Positions 9,620 through 19,057 are shown, counted from the stretch's first letter. The stretch is 64,000 nt of DNA from Bradyrhizobium sp. CCGUVB4N (GCF_024199945.1 NZ_JANADP010000001.1:1488001-1552000); one strand, 5' to 3'. Made by a program: numbers and translations. Notes: generated by a model not told the origin, from the sequence alone.

Positions 9620-10530
9620 ATCAGACCTATCTCGACAGCGCCCGATTGCTGACGCGAGTCGCGCCGCTGGTGCTCGTCGATGACACCTTCGCGCTCAAGG
9701 GCGGCACAGCGATCAACCTCTTCGTTCGCGACATGCCGCGGCTCTCGGTCGATCTCGACCTGGTCTTTCCCGATCACACGCTGCCGCGCGACGAGGCGCC
9801 CAAGCGCATCAACGAAGCCATTCGCCAATCCGTTGCACGCCTGACCAAGCGCGGCTTTCGAACCCATGCGCCCGCTTCGACAGATGCAGGCGAGACCAAG
9901 CTGTTGGTGCGACAGGGTGCCATCGAGGTCAAGATTGAGGTCAATTTCGTTATGCGCGGCACCGTCAACGCGGTGCGCGTGGCGTCGCTGACGCAGAATG
10001 CGCGCGACACGCTGCAGGCGGATCTCGAAATCCCGGTCGTTTCGCTCGAGGACGTGTATGGCGGCAAGCTCGTCGCTGCGATGGACCGCCAGCATCCCCG
10101 CGATCTGTTCGACGTCATGCAGCTCTTCGCCCACGAGGGGATCACGGCCGCCATCCGCCGTGCCTTCGTCATTTACCTCGCGAGCCATAACCGGCCTGTG
10201 CATGAGGTGCTGTTTCCGTCCCTGCGCGACATCCGCCAGGAGTTTGAGCACAATTTCATCGGCATGACCGCCGAGCCCGTCGAGCTCGGCGCGCTGCTGG
10301 CCGCGCGCGAGCGAATGGCGCACGAACTCCAGCAGGAGCTGACGGCGGATGAGCGCCGGTTCCTGTTGTCATTGGTCGCTGCTGAGCCAGAATGGAACCT
10401 GCTGGGCATCCCGCATCTGGAGCAACTCCCGGGCGTCCGGTGGAAGCTGCAAAACCTCGAGCGATTGCGGAAGGCCAATACCCAAAAATTCGCCGAGCAG
10501 TCAGACGTGCTCGCGCGACTATTGGAATAA
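9616..10530 (+). CDS. abiEii: AbiEii-type nucleotidyltransferase toxin
   Basis: 304 aa, full length. The family signature is KGGTAINLF (about 29-37) followed by RLSVDLDLVF (about 42-51), which supplies the nucleotidyltransferase metal-binding D-x-D. A conserved lysine region follows in the LEDVYGGKLVAAMDRQHPRDLFD stretch (about 145-168). AbiEii toxins modify tRNA acceptor ends and give phage abortive infection or element maintenance. It is coupled to the upstream antitoxin. On a symbiosis island it may act as an addiction or anti-phage module, which is inference from context. Confidence 0.88.
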   Translation: MNQTYLDSARLLTRVAPLVLVDDTFALKGGTAINLFVRDMPRLSVDLDLVFPDHTLPRDEAPKRINEAIRQSVARLTKRGFRTHAPASTDAGETKLLVRQGAIEVKIEVNFVMRGTVNAVRVASLTQNARDTLQADLEIPVVSLEDVYGGKLVAAMDRQHPRDLFDVMQLFAHEGITAAIRRAFVIYLASHNRPVHEVLFPSLRDIRQEFEHNFIGMTAEPVELGALLAARERMAHELQQELTADERRFLLSLVAAEPEWNLLGIPHLEQLPGVRWKLQNLERLRKANTQKFAEQSDVLARLLE

Positions 10531-10641
10531 GTTTTGGACTTGACCAATAGCTTGGTCGGTCAAATTGTCCGAGACCTAAATACGTTTCGTGGGCTGGAGC
10601 AGCTGCTGGCGGATTTTTGGCGCGACGTGAATAAACGGAGA
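10531..10641 (+). pseudogene. Possible C-terminal remnant of a TumE-like toxin
   Basis: A 36-codon frame without a good start reads through to LEQLLADFWRDVNKRR and ends 7 nt before the HTH gene. In TumE/TumA-like modules a small toxin directly precedes this kind of HTH gene. The length and position fit a toxin that has lost its N-terminus, but the match is inferred from position. Confidence 0.3.
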
Positions 10642-10647
10642 TAGAGC

Positions 10648-10995
10648 ATGCGGACGGTTATCCTGGGCGTCGAGACACAAAGCGACCTGACGCGCCGCAT
10701 CCTGGCGACTGCGCACGGGCAGCGTAAGGCTGGGGACGATCGAATTTCATTCGAGAGCGTCAGCAACCTTTGGCGGGTGCTGGCGCCCAAGCGTATGGAG
10801 ATCGTGCGCGTTATGACCGGAGCCGGCCCGTTGACGATCCGAGAAGTTGCGCGTCGGGTCGACCGTGACTTTAAGGGGGTTCACTCCGACGTGACGCTGC
10901 TACTGGGCGCAGGGATTTTGGAGCGAACGGAAAGTGGGGGCGTGGAATTTCCCTATGACCGCGTGCATGTTGAGTTCGACATGATGGCGGCGTGA
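10648..10995 (+). CDS. Winged-helix DNA-binding protein, antitoxin-like (HVO_A0114/TumA type)
   Basis: 115 aa. A helix-turn-helix is visible in APKRMEIVRVMTGAGPLTIR through EVARRVDRDFKGVHSDVTLL (about 50-92), followed by a wing-like GILERTESGGVEFPYDRVHV segment. The family is usually the antitoxin and autorepressor downstream of a small toxin. Here the preceding toxin is reduced to a short remnant, leaving the gene orphaned next to the AbiE pair. It could still act as a regulator. Confidence 0.65.
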   Translation: MRTVILGVETQSDLTRRILATAHGQRKAGDDRISFESVSNLWRVLAPKRMEIVRVMTGAGPLTIREVARRVDRDFKGVHSDVTLLLGAGILERTESGGVEFPYDRVHVEFDMMAA

Positions 10996-11708
10996 CGTCG
11001 CTGCCTATCGCTACTGTCACCAGTACACATGTGAGATGTATAGGAGGGCACTGCGAGGAACTGATGACGTCGTTCAGGTACCGCGCCAAGCCGTAAGCCG
11101 GCGAAGCCAAGTTGTTGTGTTAAGAGTGGTGTGGCCCGATCATAGTAAGCTTGGTCCAGTGTATCACCATCGACCCAGATATTACCGGCGATCGCTTCAT
11201 TGTGCGCATCCTCCGCCCACATGACCGGATTGTCCTTCGTGTCATTCTTCGCGACATCGCTGGTCAGCCAGCCTGCCTCAAGATCATCGACGAAAGTCGG
11301 CCAATTGTACTCCATCGTGCGTATCAGCGTCGTGTCCCACATCTTGTGAAGATTGTCGGGAGGCGTCGAGCAGTGGTCCGCCGTGCAGGTCTTGCCCTTG
11401 AACTGGATCACCTTAATGGCAATCCCGTTGCCGCCGCTGCTTTCCCAGATCGTGTGAAACGGCTGATGAATGTCGCCGACGAAGTGAGCGGCGAACTTGA
11501 GGGCTCGAAGCTGTTGATCGCCGGCGGTGCAACGCAGTTCATTCTTTAAAGCGCCCAGCGCATCCCGCGCCTCCTTCGGCAGCTCCCGCCACTCTGGAAC
11601 CCCAACGGCGCTGTGCGTGATGCCACCTGCGAACAGGTCCATCTGATGCATGCCGAACAGCCGGTTGCGCCGAACCGGGTTCGCCGGTATCGCCGTCCTG
11701 CTTGCCAT
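10953..11708 (-). pseudogene. Truncated S1/P1-type nuclease
   Basis: The core LRALKFAAHFVGDIHQPFHT and NLHKMWDTTLI carry the Zn-binding His/Asp motifs of S1/P1 single-strand nucleases, and DTLDQAYYDRATPLLTQQLG continues the family pattern. The N-terminal signal peptide and the N-terminal Trp1 zinc ligand are missing, replaced by an unrelated MASRTAIPANPVRR start. The C-terminus leaves the family frame after GLRLGAVPER. It is therefore probably non-functional. Its 3' end overlaps the HTH gene's end on the opposite strand. Confidence 0.7.
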
Positions 11709-11764
11709 GAGCCTCTCCCGCTTCTGGTCGTGAGAGACTCCGCATGCACCGGAAATCGGTTCAT

Positions 11765-12070
11765 TCAATGATGATGCCGGGCTCTTGACCACTGAATCGC
11801 GTTGAGCGCTTCCAGGCTGACAAGGGGCTCTGCCGTTAGGCTGCAACCCCGAACACATGCCGCGCGGTCGAACATCCAGGATGGGATCTCCAGAAAACGC
11901 TGCGTCTCCGATCTATCCAGCGTGCAGCGGAAAACAACGCCGTCCGCCTTGTCGATCACGGCATGGTCGAAAACGTACGCATTCGGCCAGCACCCCGGGC
12001 GGACGCGCCGGCCTGCCGTGGCGCTCAGGCGGCAGCCGCTTTGGACTGTCGGGTCGCCTTCCAATTCCAC
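11765..12070 (-). CDS. IS-linked hypothetical protein, 101 aa
   Basis: Contains a segment RFLEIPSWMFDRAAC that looks like a small orphan protein often found beside rhizobial insertion elements. No function can be given. It begins inside the IS66 remnant at 12060 and may itself be part of transposon debris. Confidence 0.35.
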   Translation of the reverse strand: MELEGDPTVQSGCRLSATAGRRVRPGCWPNAYVFDHAVIDKADGVVFRCTLDRSETQRFLEIPSWMFDRAACVRGCSLTAEPLVSLEALNAIQWSRARHHH

Positions 12071-12173
12071 TGAAGCAGGTCGGCGCCTCTGTTGACAGGG
12101 TAATCTGGAAGTCTGGCCAGCACGTCAGCGAGCCAGGCTTGCGGATCGACGTCGTTCATCTTGCAGGTTTATG
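12060..12173 (-). pseudogene. IS66-family transposase C-terminal remnant
   Basis: The minus strand reads NDVDPQAWLADVLARLPDY then DLLQWNWK, the characteristic C-terminus of IS66 TnpC transposases. Only the last 38 codons or so remain. Confidence 0.75.
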
Positions 12174-12185
12174 CGGCCCGCCGAA

Positions 12186-13784
12186 CTATGCCGAACGGGT
12201 CCGGTATGGCACGTCGGGCGCCGCTTCTCGAAGCGCAGCCTCCATGCCTTGAACTGTTTCTCGTACGACATCCTCAATCTGAATTTCCCCAACCCCTAAG
12301 AACACGGCCGGGGCGCGGCTAGCTGGTCCAATCGGCGGTGACGGCGGTAGTCCGTGCCGCAAAAGCACCCAGTCCATTGCCAAGCGAGCGGTTCGTCCGT
12401 TGCCATCCTCAAAGGGATGCAGACTGGCCAGCCGCTGATGGACCTCAGCCGCGAACTCCACCACAGCCATCGGATCACTGGATGTCAAGTCACGCTCGTT
12501 GCCTGCGGCCCAATCGGCGAAAGCGGCCATTTCTTTGGAAAGTGTTTGAGGTGGCGGATATCTCTTGGCAGTCCAAGTATTCTCGTCTGCAGCCTGCACA
12601 AGCACCTTTCGCAGAGCGCCGATGTGCGTAGCCTCATCCGCATTTCCCAGCAATATACGATTTAGTTCAAAAATGCCTTCTTTCGTGAATGGAGAATTCT
12701 TCTTCGCCCACTCCTGCACTTTGGCTGCAGCATGCTGCCATAAAGAAGCGATTTCATGATTCTCCGCCAATGTTGTTGAGGCGGAACACCGCAGCTTGTC
12801 AATGCGGAAGCACGCATCGGCGGATAACTCACTTCCGACTTGACTCCATCTGCGTTTTATTTCCTCACATGTTCTAGACAAAGACAAGCGCTCCGGATGC
12901 TCTAACGCCGGAGGCCGGAATATCCGGGACATGAGTGCCAGCTGAGTCCCTGTAACGTAGACCGCCAAATTTCTAAGGTTCATGTCGGGAAGATTGCTCA
13001 ATTTACTATTTGATGCCAAATCTAACGTCGAAAGATTTTGAAGATTTCCCAGTGTGCTGGGTAGCAGTCGCAGTTTGCAGCCTGCCAAGCTAAGGTTCTC
13101 AAGCGCTTCGCAGTCGCCTATTTCATCCGGCAGTCCACGTAATGAGTTGAAGGATAGTGAAAGCGTGGTTAGGTTCTTTAGCATCCCAATACTATGAGGC
13201 AGCTCGACAATTGAGCAAAGGTCCGCAATGAGCTCCGTCAAATGCTTGCACTGCGAAATTTCGTTGGGCAAATGGGTGAGCGCGGCGTTCTCCGAAATAT
13301 CCAAGCGGCGCAGGTGATGAATCCGATTGAGCCCAGGGGGCAGCTGGGACAAATTCAGGTCACTTAAATCTAAGTCCGTCCCACCTTCGTCAAAACAGCG
13401 CAGGACATGATGCATGGCCGCTTGCCTTTGCTCGCGTGATTGCGACGCGCTTGCTTCATCTGACGTCGATGGAGCGCAACACAGTTTGCTGCGAAAGAAT
13501 GCCGACTTGTTTTTCGTGGGTGCTTGATTGCACCACGCTTGAAGTTCCGAGCGCAATGCGCCGGACGATTCCGCTTGATCCATCTGCCGGCCAGAACTGG
13601 CTCGCGACATACTTGAGTGTACGTCGTCCTGAGCGCCCCCTGAATGTTGCGTCGCTTGATCATCACTTAGCTCCATGCCCGCAATCGTTTCTGCAAAGCG
13701 AACGGCATCTTCTGAGTCTCTCGAGTCATCCGCCTCGCTAGCGCTTGTGGACTGCGTGGATGAGGCAACCATTCGACCGTACAT
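12186..13784 (-). CDS. LRR-Fic type III effector, AvrAC/XopAC-like
   Basis: 532 aa, close to the length of Xanthomonas AvrAC. The Ser/Thr-rich N-terminus (1-120) begins MYGRM and carries an RFAETIAGMEL module shared with the NopP gene at 21473. Residues about 130-290 form leucine-rich repeats (for example LSDLNLSQLPPGL, LTTLSLSFNSLRGLPDEIG). The C-terminal Fic domain holds the intact catalytic motif HPFEDGNGRTAR. AvrAC uses such a domain to uridylylate immune receptor-like kinases, and the same chemistry here is inference. No Sec signal is seen. A degenerate tts-like box lies about 50 nt upstream. It could suppress or trigger immunity during nodulation. Confidence 0.85.
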   Translation of the reverse strand: MYGRMVASSTQSTSASEADDSRDSEDAVRFAETIAGMELSDDQATQHSGGAQDDVHSSMSRASSGRQMDQAESSGALRSELQAWCNQAPTKNKSAFFRSKLCCAPSTSDEASASQSREQRQAAMHHVLRCFDEGGTDLDLSDLNLSQLPPGLNRIHHLRRLDISENAALTHLPNEISQCKHLTELIADLCSIVELPHSIGMLKNLTTLSLSFNSLRGLPDEIGDCEALENLSLAGCKLRLLPSTLGNLQNLSTLDLASNSKLSNLPDMNLRNLAVYVTGTQLALMSRIFRPPALEHPERLSLSRTCEEIKRRWSQVGSELSADACFRIDKLRCSASTTLAENHEIASLWQHAAAKVQEWAKKNSPFTKEGIFELNRILLGNADEATHIGALRKVLVQAADENTWTAKRYPPPQTLSKEMAAFADWAAGNERDLTSSDPMAVVEFAAEVHQRLASLHPFEDGNGRTARLAMDWVLLRHGLPPSPPIGPASRAPAVFLGVGEIQIEDVVRETVQGMEAALREAAPDVPYRTRSA

Positions 13785-13827
13785 CAGATTCCTCGCCTAT
13801 CGCCAAAATTGCACGTTGTCGAGCGAG

Positions 13828-13855
13828 AGCCTATGCAGATTAGCTGACCTTAACC
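13828..13855 (-). promoter_or_regulatory. Degenerate tts box candidate upstream of the LRR-Fic effector
   Basis: The minus strand reads GGTCAGCTAATCTGCATAGG. The GTCAGCT half is intact but the second half departs from the TCGAAAGC consensus. The distance (about 50 nt to the ATG at 13784) is suitable. Confidence 0.35.
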
Positions 13856-14200
13856 TGACGCACAGGCGCCAAGCATGTGTCCGCGCTTACATGCGACGGC
13901 TTGGTTATCGCAATAATTCAAGCGCCCGCTTCACCGACTCTGAGCGGCGATCAGCGAGGGGCGCGACTGCTGGGGACGATGCCATTTGACTATTGCTCAG
14001 TCGGCTGATCAGTCAAAGGGAGGCTGGACGGCCAACGGAAATCCCGGCGAACGAGATCTTGCGGTACACTACACAAGGATGGCCTAACGCTGACCGTTAT
14101 GGGGGCGGTGGTCTGCGGTCGCCCGATCAGGCCGGAGTCGATGCAAAAGCAGCTGACCAGCCGCTCTCCACTTACCTCGGCCACGCCTGCGTGCGTGATG
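13856..14200. other. Intergenic stretch without recognisable gene
   Basis: Only short non-homologous frames are seen between the LRR-Fic promoter and the transposase remnant. The last part may be the decayed 5' end of that element. Confidence 0.35.
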
Positions 14201-15241
14201 CCTATTGGTATCTCTCCGCCTGCCCCGAGTCGATGGAAGAAGTTATGTGCTTCCACCCGAATTGCCGCGCGGCAGCTTCATCCGGACCCTCGTGCTCACC
14301 GACATCGCTACCGGCTGGACGGAGTGCGCTCCTCCGATCGTGCGCGAACAAACGCTTCGAGCACGGCGTCGACGGAATTGCGCAAACAATTGCCCTTTGC
14401 GCTGGCCGGCCTCGATACGGACAATGACACCGTGTTCATGAATGAGACGCTGAAGGCATACTGCGATGCGGCCAACATCGTCTTCACGCGTTGCCGGCCC
14501 TACCGGAAGAACGACCAGGCCTTCGTCGAGCAGAAGAACGGCGCCGTCGTGCGCAGGATGGTCGGCTATCGTCGGTTCGAGGGCCTGGAAGCGGCCAAGC
14601 TGCTGGCTGAACTCTATCGATCGGCGCGGCTGTTCATGAACTTCTTCCAACCCTCGTTCAAATTGATAGCCAAGCAGCGCGACGGCGCTCGTGTGCGCAA
14701 GACATACAGCGCGCCGGCAACGCCACACCAGCGCTTGGCCGCCGACGCCCGCACGCCCGACGCGCTTCGCCACCATCTCCAAGAAATCTATGCCGCTCTC
14801 GACCCGGTCGTGTTGTTGCGCGACATCCGCGGCGCGCAGGAACGCCTCGCAGCGCTCGCGGATACCCAGCCAATCGCCCATCCTGCTGCGGCATCGCAAT
14901 CGATCGATCCCTTCCTGGCAAGCCTACGAACCGCCTGGAAGGACGGAGCTATGCGACCGAAGGATCGGCCAATCGTGAAACCGAAAAGAGGCCGGCGCCG
15001 TCCCGACCCGCTCATCCGGGCAACGCCTGATTTGCGAAAATGGTTTGAAGCCGAGCCCTGGCGGACTGGTAGCGAACTGCTCTCCCGGTTGCAGGTGGAA
15101 TATCCTGGAGCCTATCCGAACAAGCTTCTTCGAACGCTTCAACGTCGGCTTAAATCCTGGCGCAGCGAAAAAGCGAACGCGTTGTTGTTCGTTCCTACGG
15201 AGGAAGCGCTGCTGGGGCATGAGGTCACAACAACCCAATGA
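14200..15241 (+). pseudogene. DDE integrase-core transposase, frameshifted
   Basis: The body of the protein (14390-15241) reads in one frame with DNDTVFMNETLKAYC, RCRPYRKNDQAFVEQKNG and a long C-terminal region, as in rve-type transposases. The preceding catalytic piece FIRTLVLTDIATGWTE lies in another frame (14268-14350), so a frameshift separates the first Asp from the rest. The N-terminal HTH is not recognisable. Inactive. Confidence 0.7.
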
Positions 15242-15424
15242 TGTGGCAGACGCCAGCGGAGGAGGCCGGGCGCTCCGAAACCTTGGCCATCTCCGCACCC
15301 GGCCTCCTCCTCAATCCAAGCCGGGAGCAAAATAAATGAGGCAACCGATCGCACTCGGGAGCCATCTGCCTGGAGACACGCGTACGGGCCTGAACCGGCT
15401 GAACTTGCCGGCACGGGCGGCTGG

Positions 15425-15725
15425 CAGCGCGGTCTCTCCGCTGTCGTCGGTCGGGCTGTGCTCGGGCGCGATCATCCTGCTCTTCTTTGGACTGGCGCAT
15501 GACCTCTTCTGGACCGGCGTCGGCGCCACACTGCTGATGGGTCTCGGCACGGCGCGACCGTCGCGGCGATCGCAACGCTCGCGGTCAGCGCGCGCGACAT
15601 CGCCGGCCGTGTTGCCAAGGCTCAGGCCGGCTTTGGCATGCTCGCGATCCGGGCGCTCGAGGTCGCGGCGTCGGTGGCGATTGTTACCTTCGGTGCCCTG
15701 CTGCTAGCCGGCTACAGAGCAACTC
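15425..15725 (+). pseudogene. NicO/RcnA-type nickel-cobalt permease remnant
   Basis: One frame gives CSGAIILLFFGLAHDLFWTG and VGATLLMGLGTA. A one-base shift near 15550 is needed to continue as TVAAIATLAVSARDIAGR, MLAIRALEVAASVAIVTFGA and LLLAGY, the last membrane helices of NicO-family metal permeases. The N-terminal half is absent. It fits the metal-homeostasis theme of the Zur-regulated neighbours. Confidence 0.65.
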
Positions 15726-15772
15726 TGGATTGTCTCGCGGTGATGGCCGCAACGAAGGAAGCGGAGAAGAGG

Positions 15773-16750
15773 TTACGGCCTGCAAGTCGGCACGGGGCTC
15801 GCGGACCGCTCAGGATCCCGGCGGTAACGAACGAGGATCGGCTCGAGTATCTCATTCGACCAGAATATCGGAGCGCCGATCTGCTTCAGGCAAAGGGCGT
15901 TCCAATAAAGGCCATTGGATGAAAACGATCGGCGCGCCGAAACGGCTTGCGCAACCGCCTTGATGTCCTGCGATTCCGGGTAGATGTAGATTGTCGTCGG
16001 TTCATCGAGCAGCGGAATGATCTGTTCTGCGTCGGATCGCGACCAGCTCGTGCATCCATTGCTGCGTCCGCTCGCGTAGTCCACGAGGGTTCCGATCGGA
16101 ACGCAACCATTCACATTGGCATACGGACTGCGCGCCATGCTTCGATAATGGATGCCCTTCAGGACAATGGCTGGATGTCCGCCGATCGCACGCTCCCTGG
16201 CATTGGCGGTCTCTCCCTCGCCATCGAACTGAACGAACGAACGCATCAGGATGGCCTCTCGTTTCGCGGCGTTGCGAAAGTAACCCTTGAAGGAGGTTTT
16301 CGTCTCGGCCGTCACATAGGCGCCGCCAGTCGTCAGATTCGAGTCCAGTGCATTGCCGAAATTTTTCGCGCACACCTTTCCGTTCGCGAAATTCACCGCG
16401 CCCTTGATGTTGCGGCCGCTGCCATGCCCCGCGGACATCGCGCGAAATGACCGGTCGGCTTCGCAGATCTCGTAGAAGCGCTTCCCCAATCCGCCATCGC
16501 TCGGCCGCGTCGCGTCCATGGCGAAATAGCAGGGGTTTTTGACGACGGCTGCCGCGACCTTTCGCAGGTAGAGAGCGCGCGCTCTCTGTAGGACCACTGG
16601 GACGATCTGTCCCTCGCCGTTTCCGACATGGTTCTTCAACCAGGCCGGAGTTTCCGACGGCTGTTCCACCGCCAAGGCTCCAGCCGCAAGCCAAGCGGCG
16701 ATCGTCACGCCGAGCGCGAACCGCCCGAGCACGGCCAATCCAGCCCGCAA
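15773..16750 (-). CDS. L,D-transpeptidase-like (YkuD_2) murein enzyme
   Basis: About 325 aa from the TTG at 16750; GTG at 16732 and TTG at 16738 are alternatives. An N-terminal hydrophobic stretch (ALGVTIAAWLAAGALA) fits a signal peptide. The catalytic region includes SAGHGSGRN near the middle and GRSNGCTSWSRSDAEQII later, where Cys is the likely nucleophile of the L,D-transpeptidase catalytic domain. It would cross-link or modify peptidoglycan in the periplasm. It directly follows the Zur-boxed GTPase gene, with only a short gap or overlap depending on the start, so co-transcription is likely. A far upstream ATG exists only inside the GTPase gene and is unlikely. Confidence 0.7.
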   Translation of the reverse strand: MRAGLAVLGRFALGVTIAAWLAAGALAVEQPSETPAWLKNHVGNGEGQIVPVVLQRARALYLRKVAAAVVKNPCYFAMDATRPSDGGLGKRFYEICEADRSFRAMSAGHGSGRNIKGAVNFANGKVCAKNFGNALDSNLTTGGAYVTAETKTSFKGYFRNAAKREAILMRSFVQFDGEGETANARERAIGGHPAIVLKGIHYRSMARSPYANVNGCVPIGTLVDYASGRSNGCTSWSRSDAEQIIPLLDEPTTIYIYPESQDIKAVAQAVSARRSFSSNGLYWNALCLKQIGAPIFWSNEILEPILVRYRRDPERSASPVPTCRP

Positions 16751-16773
16751 CGGATCGCCGCCACGGCTGCCGT

Positions 16774-17979
16774 TCAGGCGGCCTGATCGGCGCGTCGCCA
16801 GGCTGGAAATGGATCTGACAGCTTTGCCCATTCGGCAACATCCATTGCAGGCCTGCCCGGCACGAGGCAGGCATCGAGGCGCGCGCGGATCGCCCCTTCG
16901 TCCATGCCGACGCCGATGAATACGATTTCCTGGCGGCGGTCGCCATAGATCTCGTTCCAGTGCTTCCGCAGATTTTTGCGCCAGAAGGGATCGTCGGGCC
17001 AGCGTTCGGCAGGAACGGCCGCCCACCAGAACCCCAATGCTCCGGTTCGCACGATCGAACCCGCCTGGCTGATCTCGCCGAGCCATTGCGGCCGGGTCGC
17101 CAGCCAGAAATGACCTTTCGCCCGGACGACACCCGGCCAAGGCTGCTTGATGAACTGGTCGAACTTGGCGGGATCGAACGGCCTGCGGCCGCGGTAGACG
17201 AAGTTCGTCACGCCGTATTCTTCGCTCTCGGGCACGTGCTCGGCGAAGCCATAGAGCTCCTTGTACCAGAGCGGGTGCTGCTGGGCCTTCTCAAAGTCGA
17301 AGCGGCCGGTGTCGAGTACGCGATCGAAGGGCACACGGCTGTAGTTTGCCTCGATGATATCGGCCTCCGGATTGAGCGAGCGGATAATCTTGCGCGCTAC
17401 TTCGCGCTGAGCTTCCGTGGCGTCGTCGACCTTGTTGAGCACCACCACATCAGCAAACTCGATCTGCTCCACAAGCAGGTCGACCAGCGTTCGTCGGTCG
17501 TCTTCCAGTGCCTCGCCGCGATCCTGCAGAAAGTCGGTCGACGAATAGTCCTTGAGTAGGTTCACGGCGTCGACCACGGTGACCATGGTGTCGAGGCGTG
17601 CCACGTCGGAGAGGCTTTCGCCGTCTTCGGAGCGGAAGTCGAAGGTTGCCGCCACCGGCAGCGGCTCGGAGATGCCGGTGGATTCGATCAGAAGATAATC
17701 GAAGCGGCCGCTCTCGGCGAGGGCGCGCACCTCCTTCAGAAGGTCGTCCCTCAGCGTGCAGCAGATGCAGCCGTTGGTCATCTCGACGAGCTTCTCATCG
17801 GTCCGGGACAGGTTCGCACCGCCATCGCGAACCAGATCCGCATCGATGTTCACCTCGCTCATGTCGTTGACAATCACTGCCACCTTCAGGCCGTGCCGGT
17901 TGTTCAGGACGTGGTTCAGCAAAGTGGTCTTTCCAGCCCCGAGGAAACCGGACAAGACGGTGACGGGGAGTTTTTGCAT
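16774..17979 (-). CDS. COG0523 zinc GTPase metallochaperone (CobW/ZigA type)
   Basis: 401 aa. Walker [13 protein letters not shown] at about 11-22, the metal-binding GCICCTLR motif near residue 72, Walker B-type ESTG and the NKVD guanine-specificity motif near residue 180, followed by the CobW C-terminal domain. COG0523 proteins hand zinc to client enzymes when zinc is scarce. A palindromic Zur-box-like site sits 70-90 nt upstream, supporting zinc regulation and a ZigA/ZagA-like role rather than cobalamin synthesis. The gene is intact and reads like chromosomal core sequence within the island. Confidence 0.85.
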   Translation of the reverse strand: MQKLPVTVLSGFLGAGKTTLLNHVLNNRHGLKVAVIVNDMSEVNIDADLVRDGGANLSRTDEKLVEMTNGCICCTLRDDLLKEVRALAESGRFDYLLIESTGISEPLPVAATFDFRSEDGESLSDVARLDTMVTVVDAVNLLKDYSSTDFLQDRGEALEDDRRTLVDLLVEQIEFADVVVLNKVDDATEAQREVARKIIRSLNPEADIIEANYSRVPFDRVLDTGRFDFEKAQQHPLWYKELYGFAEHVPESEEYGVTNFVYRGRRPFDPAKFDQFIKQPWPGVVRAKGHFWLATRPQWLGEISQAGSIVRTGALGFWWAAVPAERWPDDPFWRKNLRKHWNEIYGDRRQEIVFIGVGMDEGAIRARLDACLVPGRPAMDVAEWAKLSDPFPAWRRADQAA

Positions 17980-18047
17980 GGAGATCGAAGAGCCTTTTCA
18001 AGGAGATAGGGTGAGAGCGGTGGAGTGGCGCACGAGGAGCCTACAAA

Positions 18048-18067
18048 TGTAATGTTATAACGTTACA
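18048..18067. promoter_or_regulatory. Zur-box-like palindrome
   Basis: TGTAATGTTATAACGTTACA is a near-perfect palindrome matching the alpha-proteobacterial Zur pattern built on AATGTTATA..ATAACATT. It lies in front of the COG0523 gene (start 17979). Confidence 0.7.
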
Positions 18068-18149
18068 CTGATTGACCTCAATTCGTCTGTCAAGGCGCAT
18101 GACTGCCTAAATTAGGCTTCATCGCAAGTGGCCCGCGCAGCCCGCAACC

Positions 18150-18361
18150 CGGCGCGCCCTACACCTACGTCATCACCAAGGGGGTTTGGTGCATTTCGGC
18201 TGGCGACGCTGCGCGATCTGCCGGACATGGACACGCTGGAGGACGCCGGCCTGCTCAGCAAGGACAAAATGTTGGCGGGAGAGTTGCCGGATTCCTTGCC
18301 GGCAGATGATGAAGAGCATGACGATGACGAAAAAGCTGCAGATTGGACAGAGACAGGCTAG
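18150..18361 (+). pseudogene. scpB: scpB C-terminal fragment
   Basis: GAPYTYVITK (about 18157-18180) continues, after a frameshift, as LATLRDLPDMDTLEDAGLLS then KDKMLAGELPDSLP, the C-terminus of the SMC-associated ScpB segregation protein of Bradyrhizobium-like alpha-proteobacteria. The N-terminal winged-helix domains are missing. It is a dead core-gene piece carried onto the island. Confidence 0.7.
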
Positions 18362-18492
18362 CCTCAGTGAGCGGCCTCTTTCGATTCTATCCCCCACCCG
18401 CAAGTGTCCCGCCCCGAGACATAAAACCTTGGCACAGGTTGTGCTGACTAATGGGAGCCGGGATTTTGCATCACCCTCCCGGGGCTCGATAA

Positions 18493-18530
18493 GCGCCGCC
18501 TGCAAGCTATTTCAAGCAGGTGGCGTTTTT
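18493..18530 (+). terminator. Rho-independent terminator
   Basis: Stem CGCCGCCTGC / GCAGGTGGCG (one G-T pair) with a 12-nt loop followed by TTTTT. It may be the old terminator downstream of the scpB fragment. Confidence 0.65.
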
Positions 18531-19057
18531 ATTCGGTGTCCCAATTCGATTTTGCAAGTGTGCCAATTAGGACAAGAACTGACGGGCGGGGGCGGTGGCC
18601 ACGCCCGGGGGGAATCTTCAACGCTGCACCTTGCCGATCTCATTCATCCCTAAATTGAGGGTGAGTTACCGATGCAGCGACCGAACTTTGGACCACTCGA
18701 AACTAGAGTTTTACGACTCTTTGAAGCGAGACCGAAGTTTGGACCACCCAGAACTAGAGTTTTACGGCTCTGAACACGCTGGTGGGCTGGTGGCACCATC
18801 GCGGGTTTGCAGCAAAATCGGCGGTCGATTGCCGATCGCCCCGTGAGGCCTTTCCTCATTATACAACAAGGCTTGAGAACGCCCACGGGACCGTGTGCCG
18901 TGAGGTTCTCCAGAACGGGCGACAGGCGCTTAAAGTCAGCGCGCAACCTATCTCGAGCGTTACCACCGTCAAGAAAAGAACGAGAGGCCAATTGACATCA
19001 ATCTGCAATTAAAGGGTCGAATGGCACATCCAGCTACCCCGTTGGATGCAACAGATA
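18531..19057. other. Intergenic with a short imperfect tandem repeat
   Basis: No gene recognised. Two copies of a unit of about 45-50 bp, gaccgaa(c/g)tttggaccac followed by actagagttttacg, lie at about 18680-18722 and 18730-18772. They look like duplicated ends of an insertion element. Confidence 0.5.

Noticed and set aside
9421..10323. 300-codon minus-strand frame
   Set aside because: Antisense to the abiEi/abiEii genes, which have clear family motifs.
16002..17132. 376-codon minus-strand frame overlapping the GTPase and L,D-transpeptidase
   Set aside because: Arg-rich off-frame translation; both real genes have catalytic motifs in other frames.
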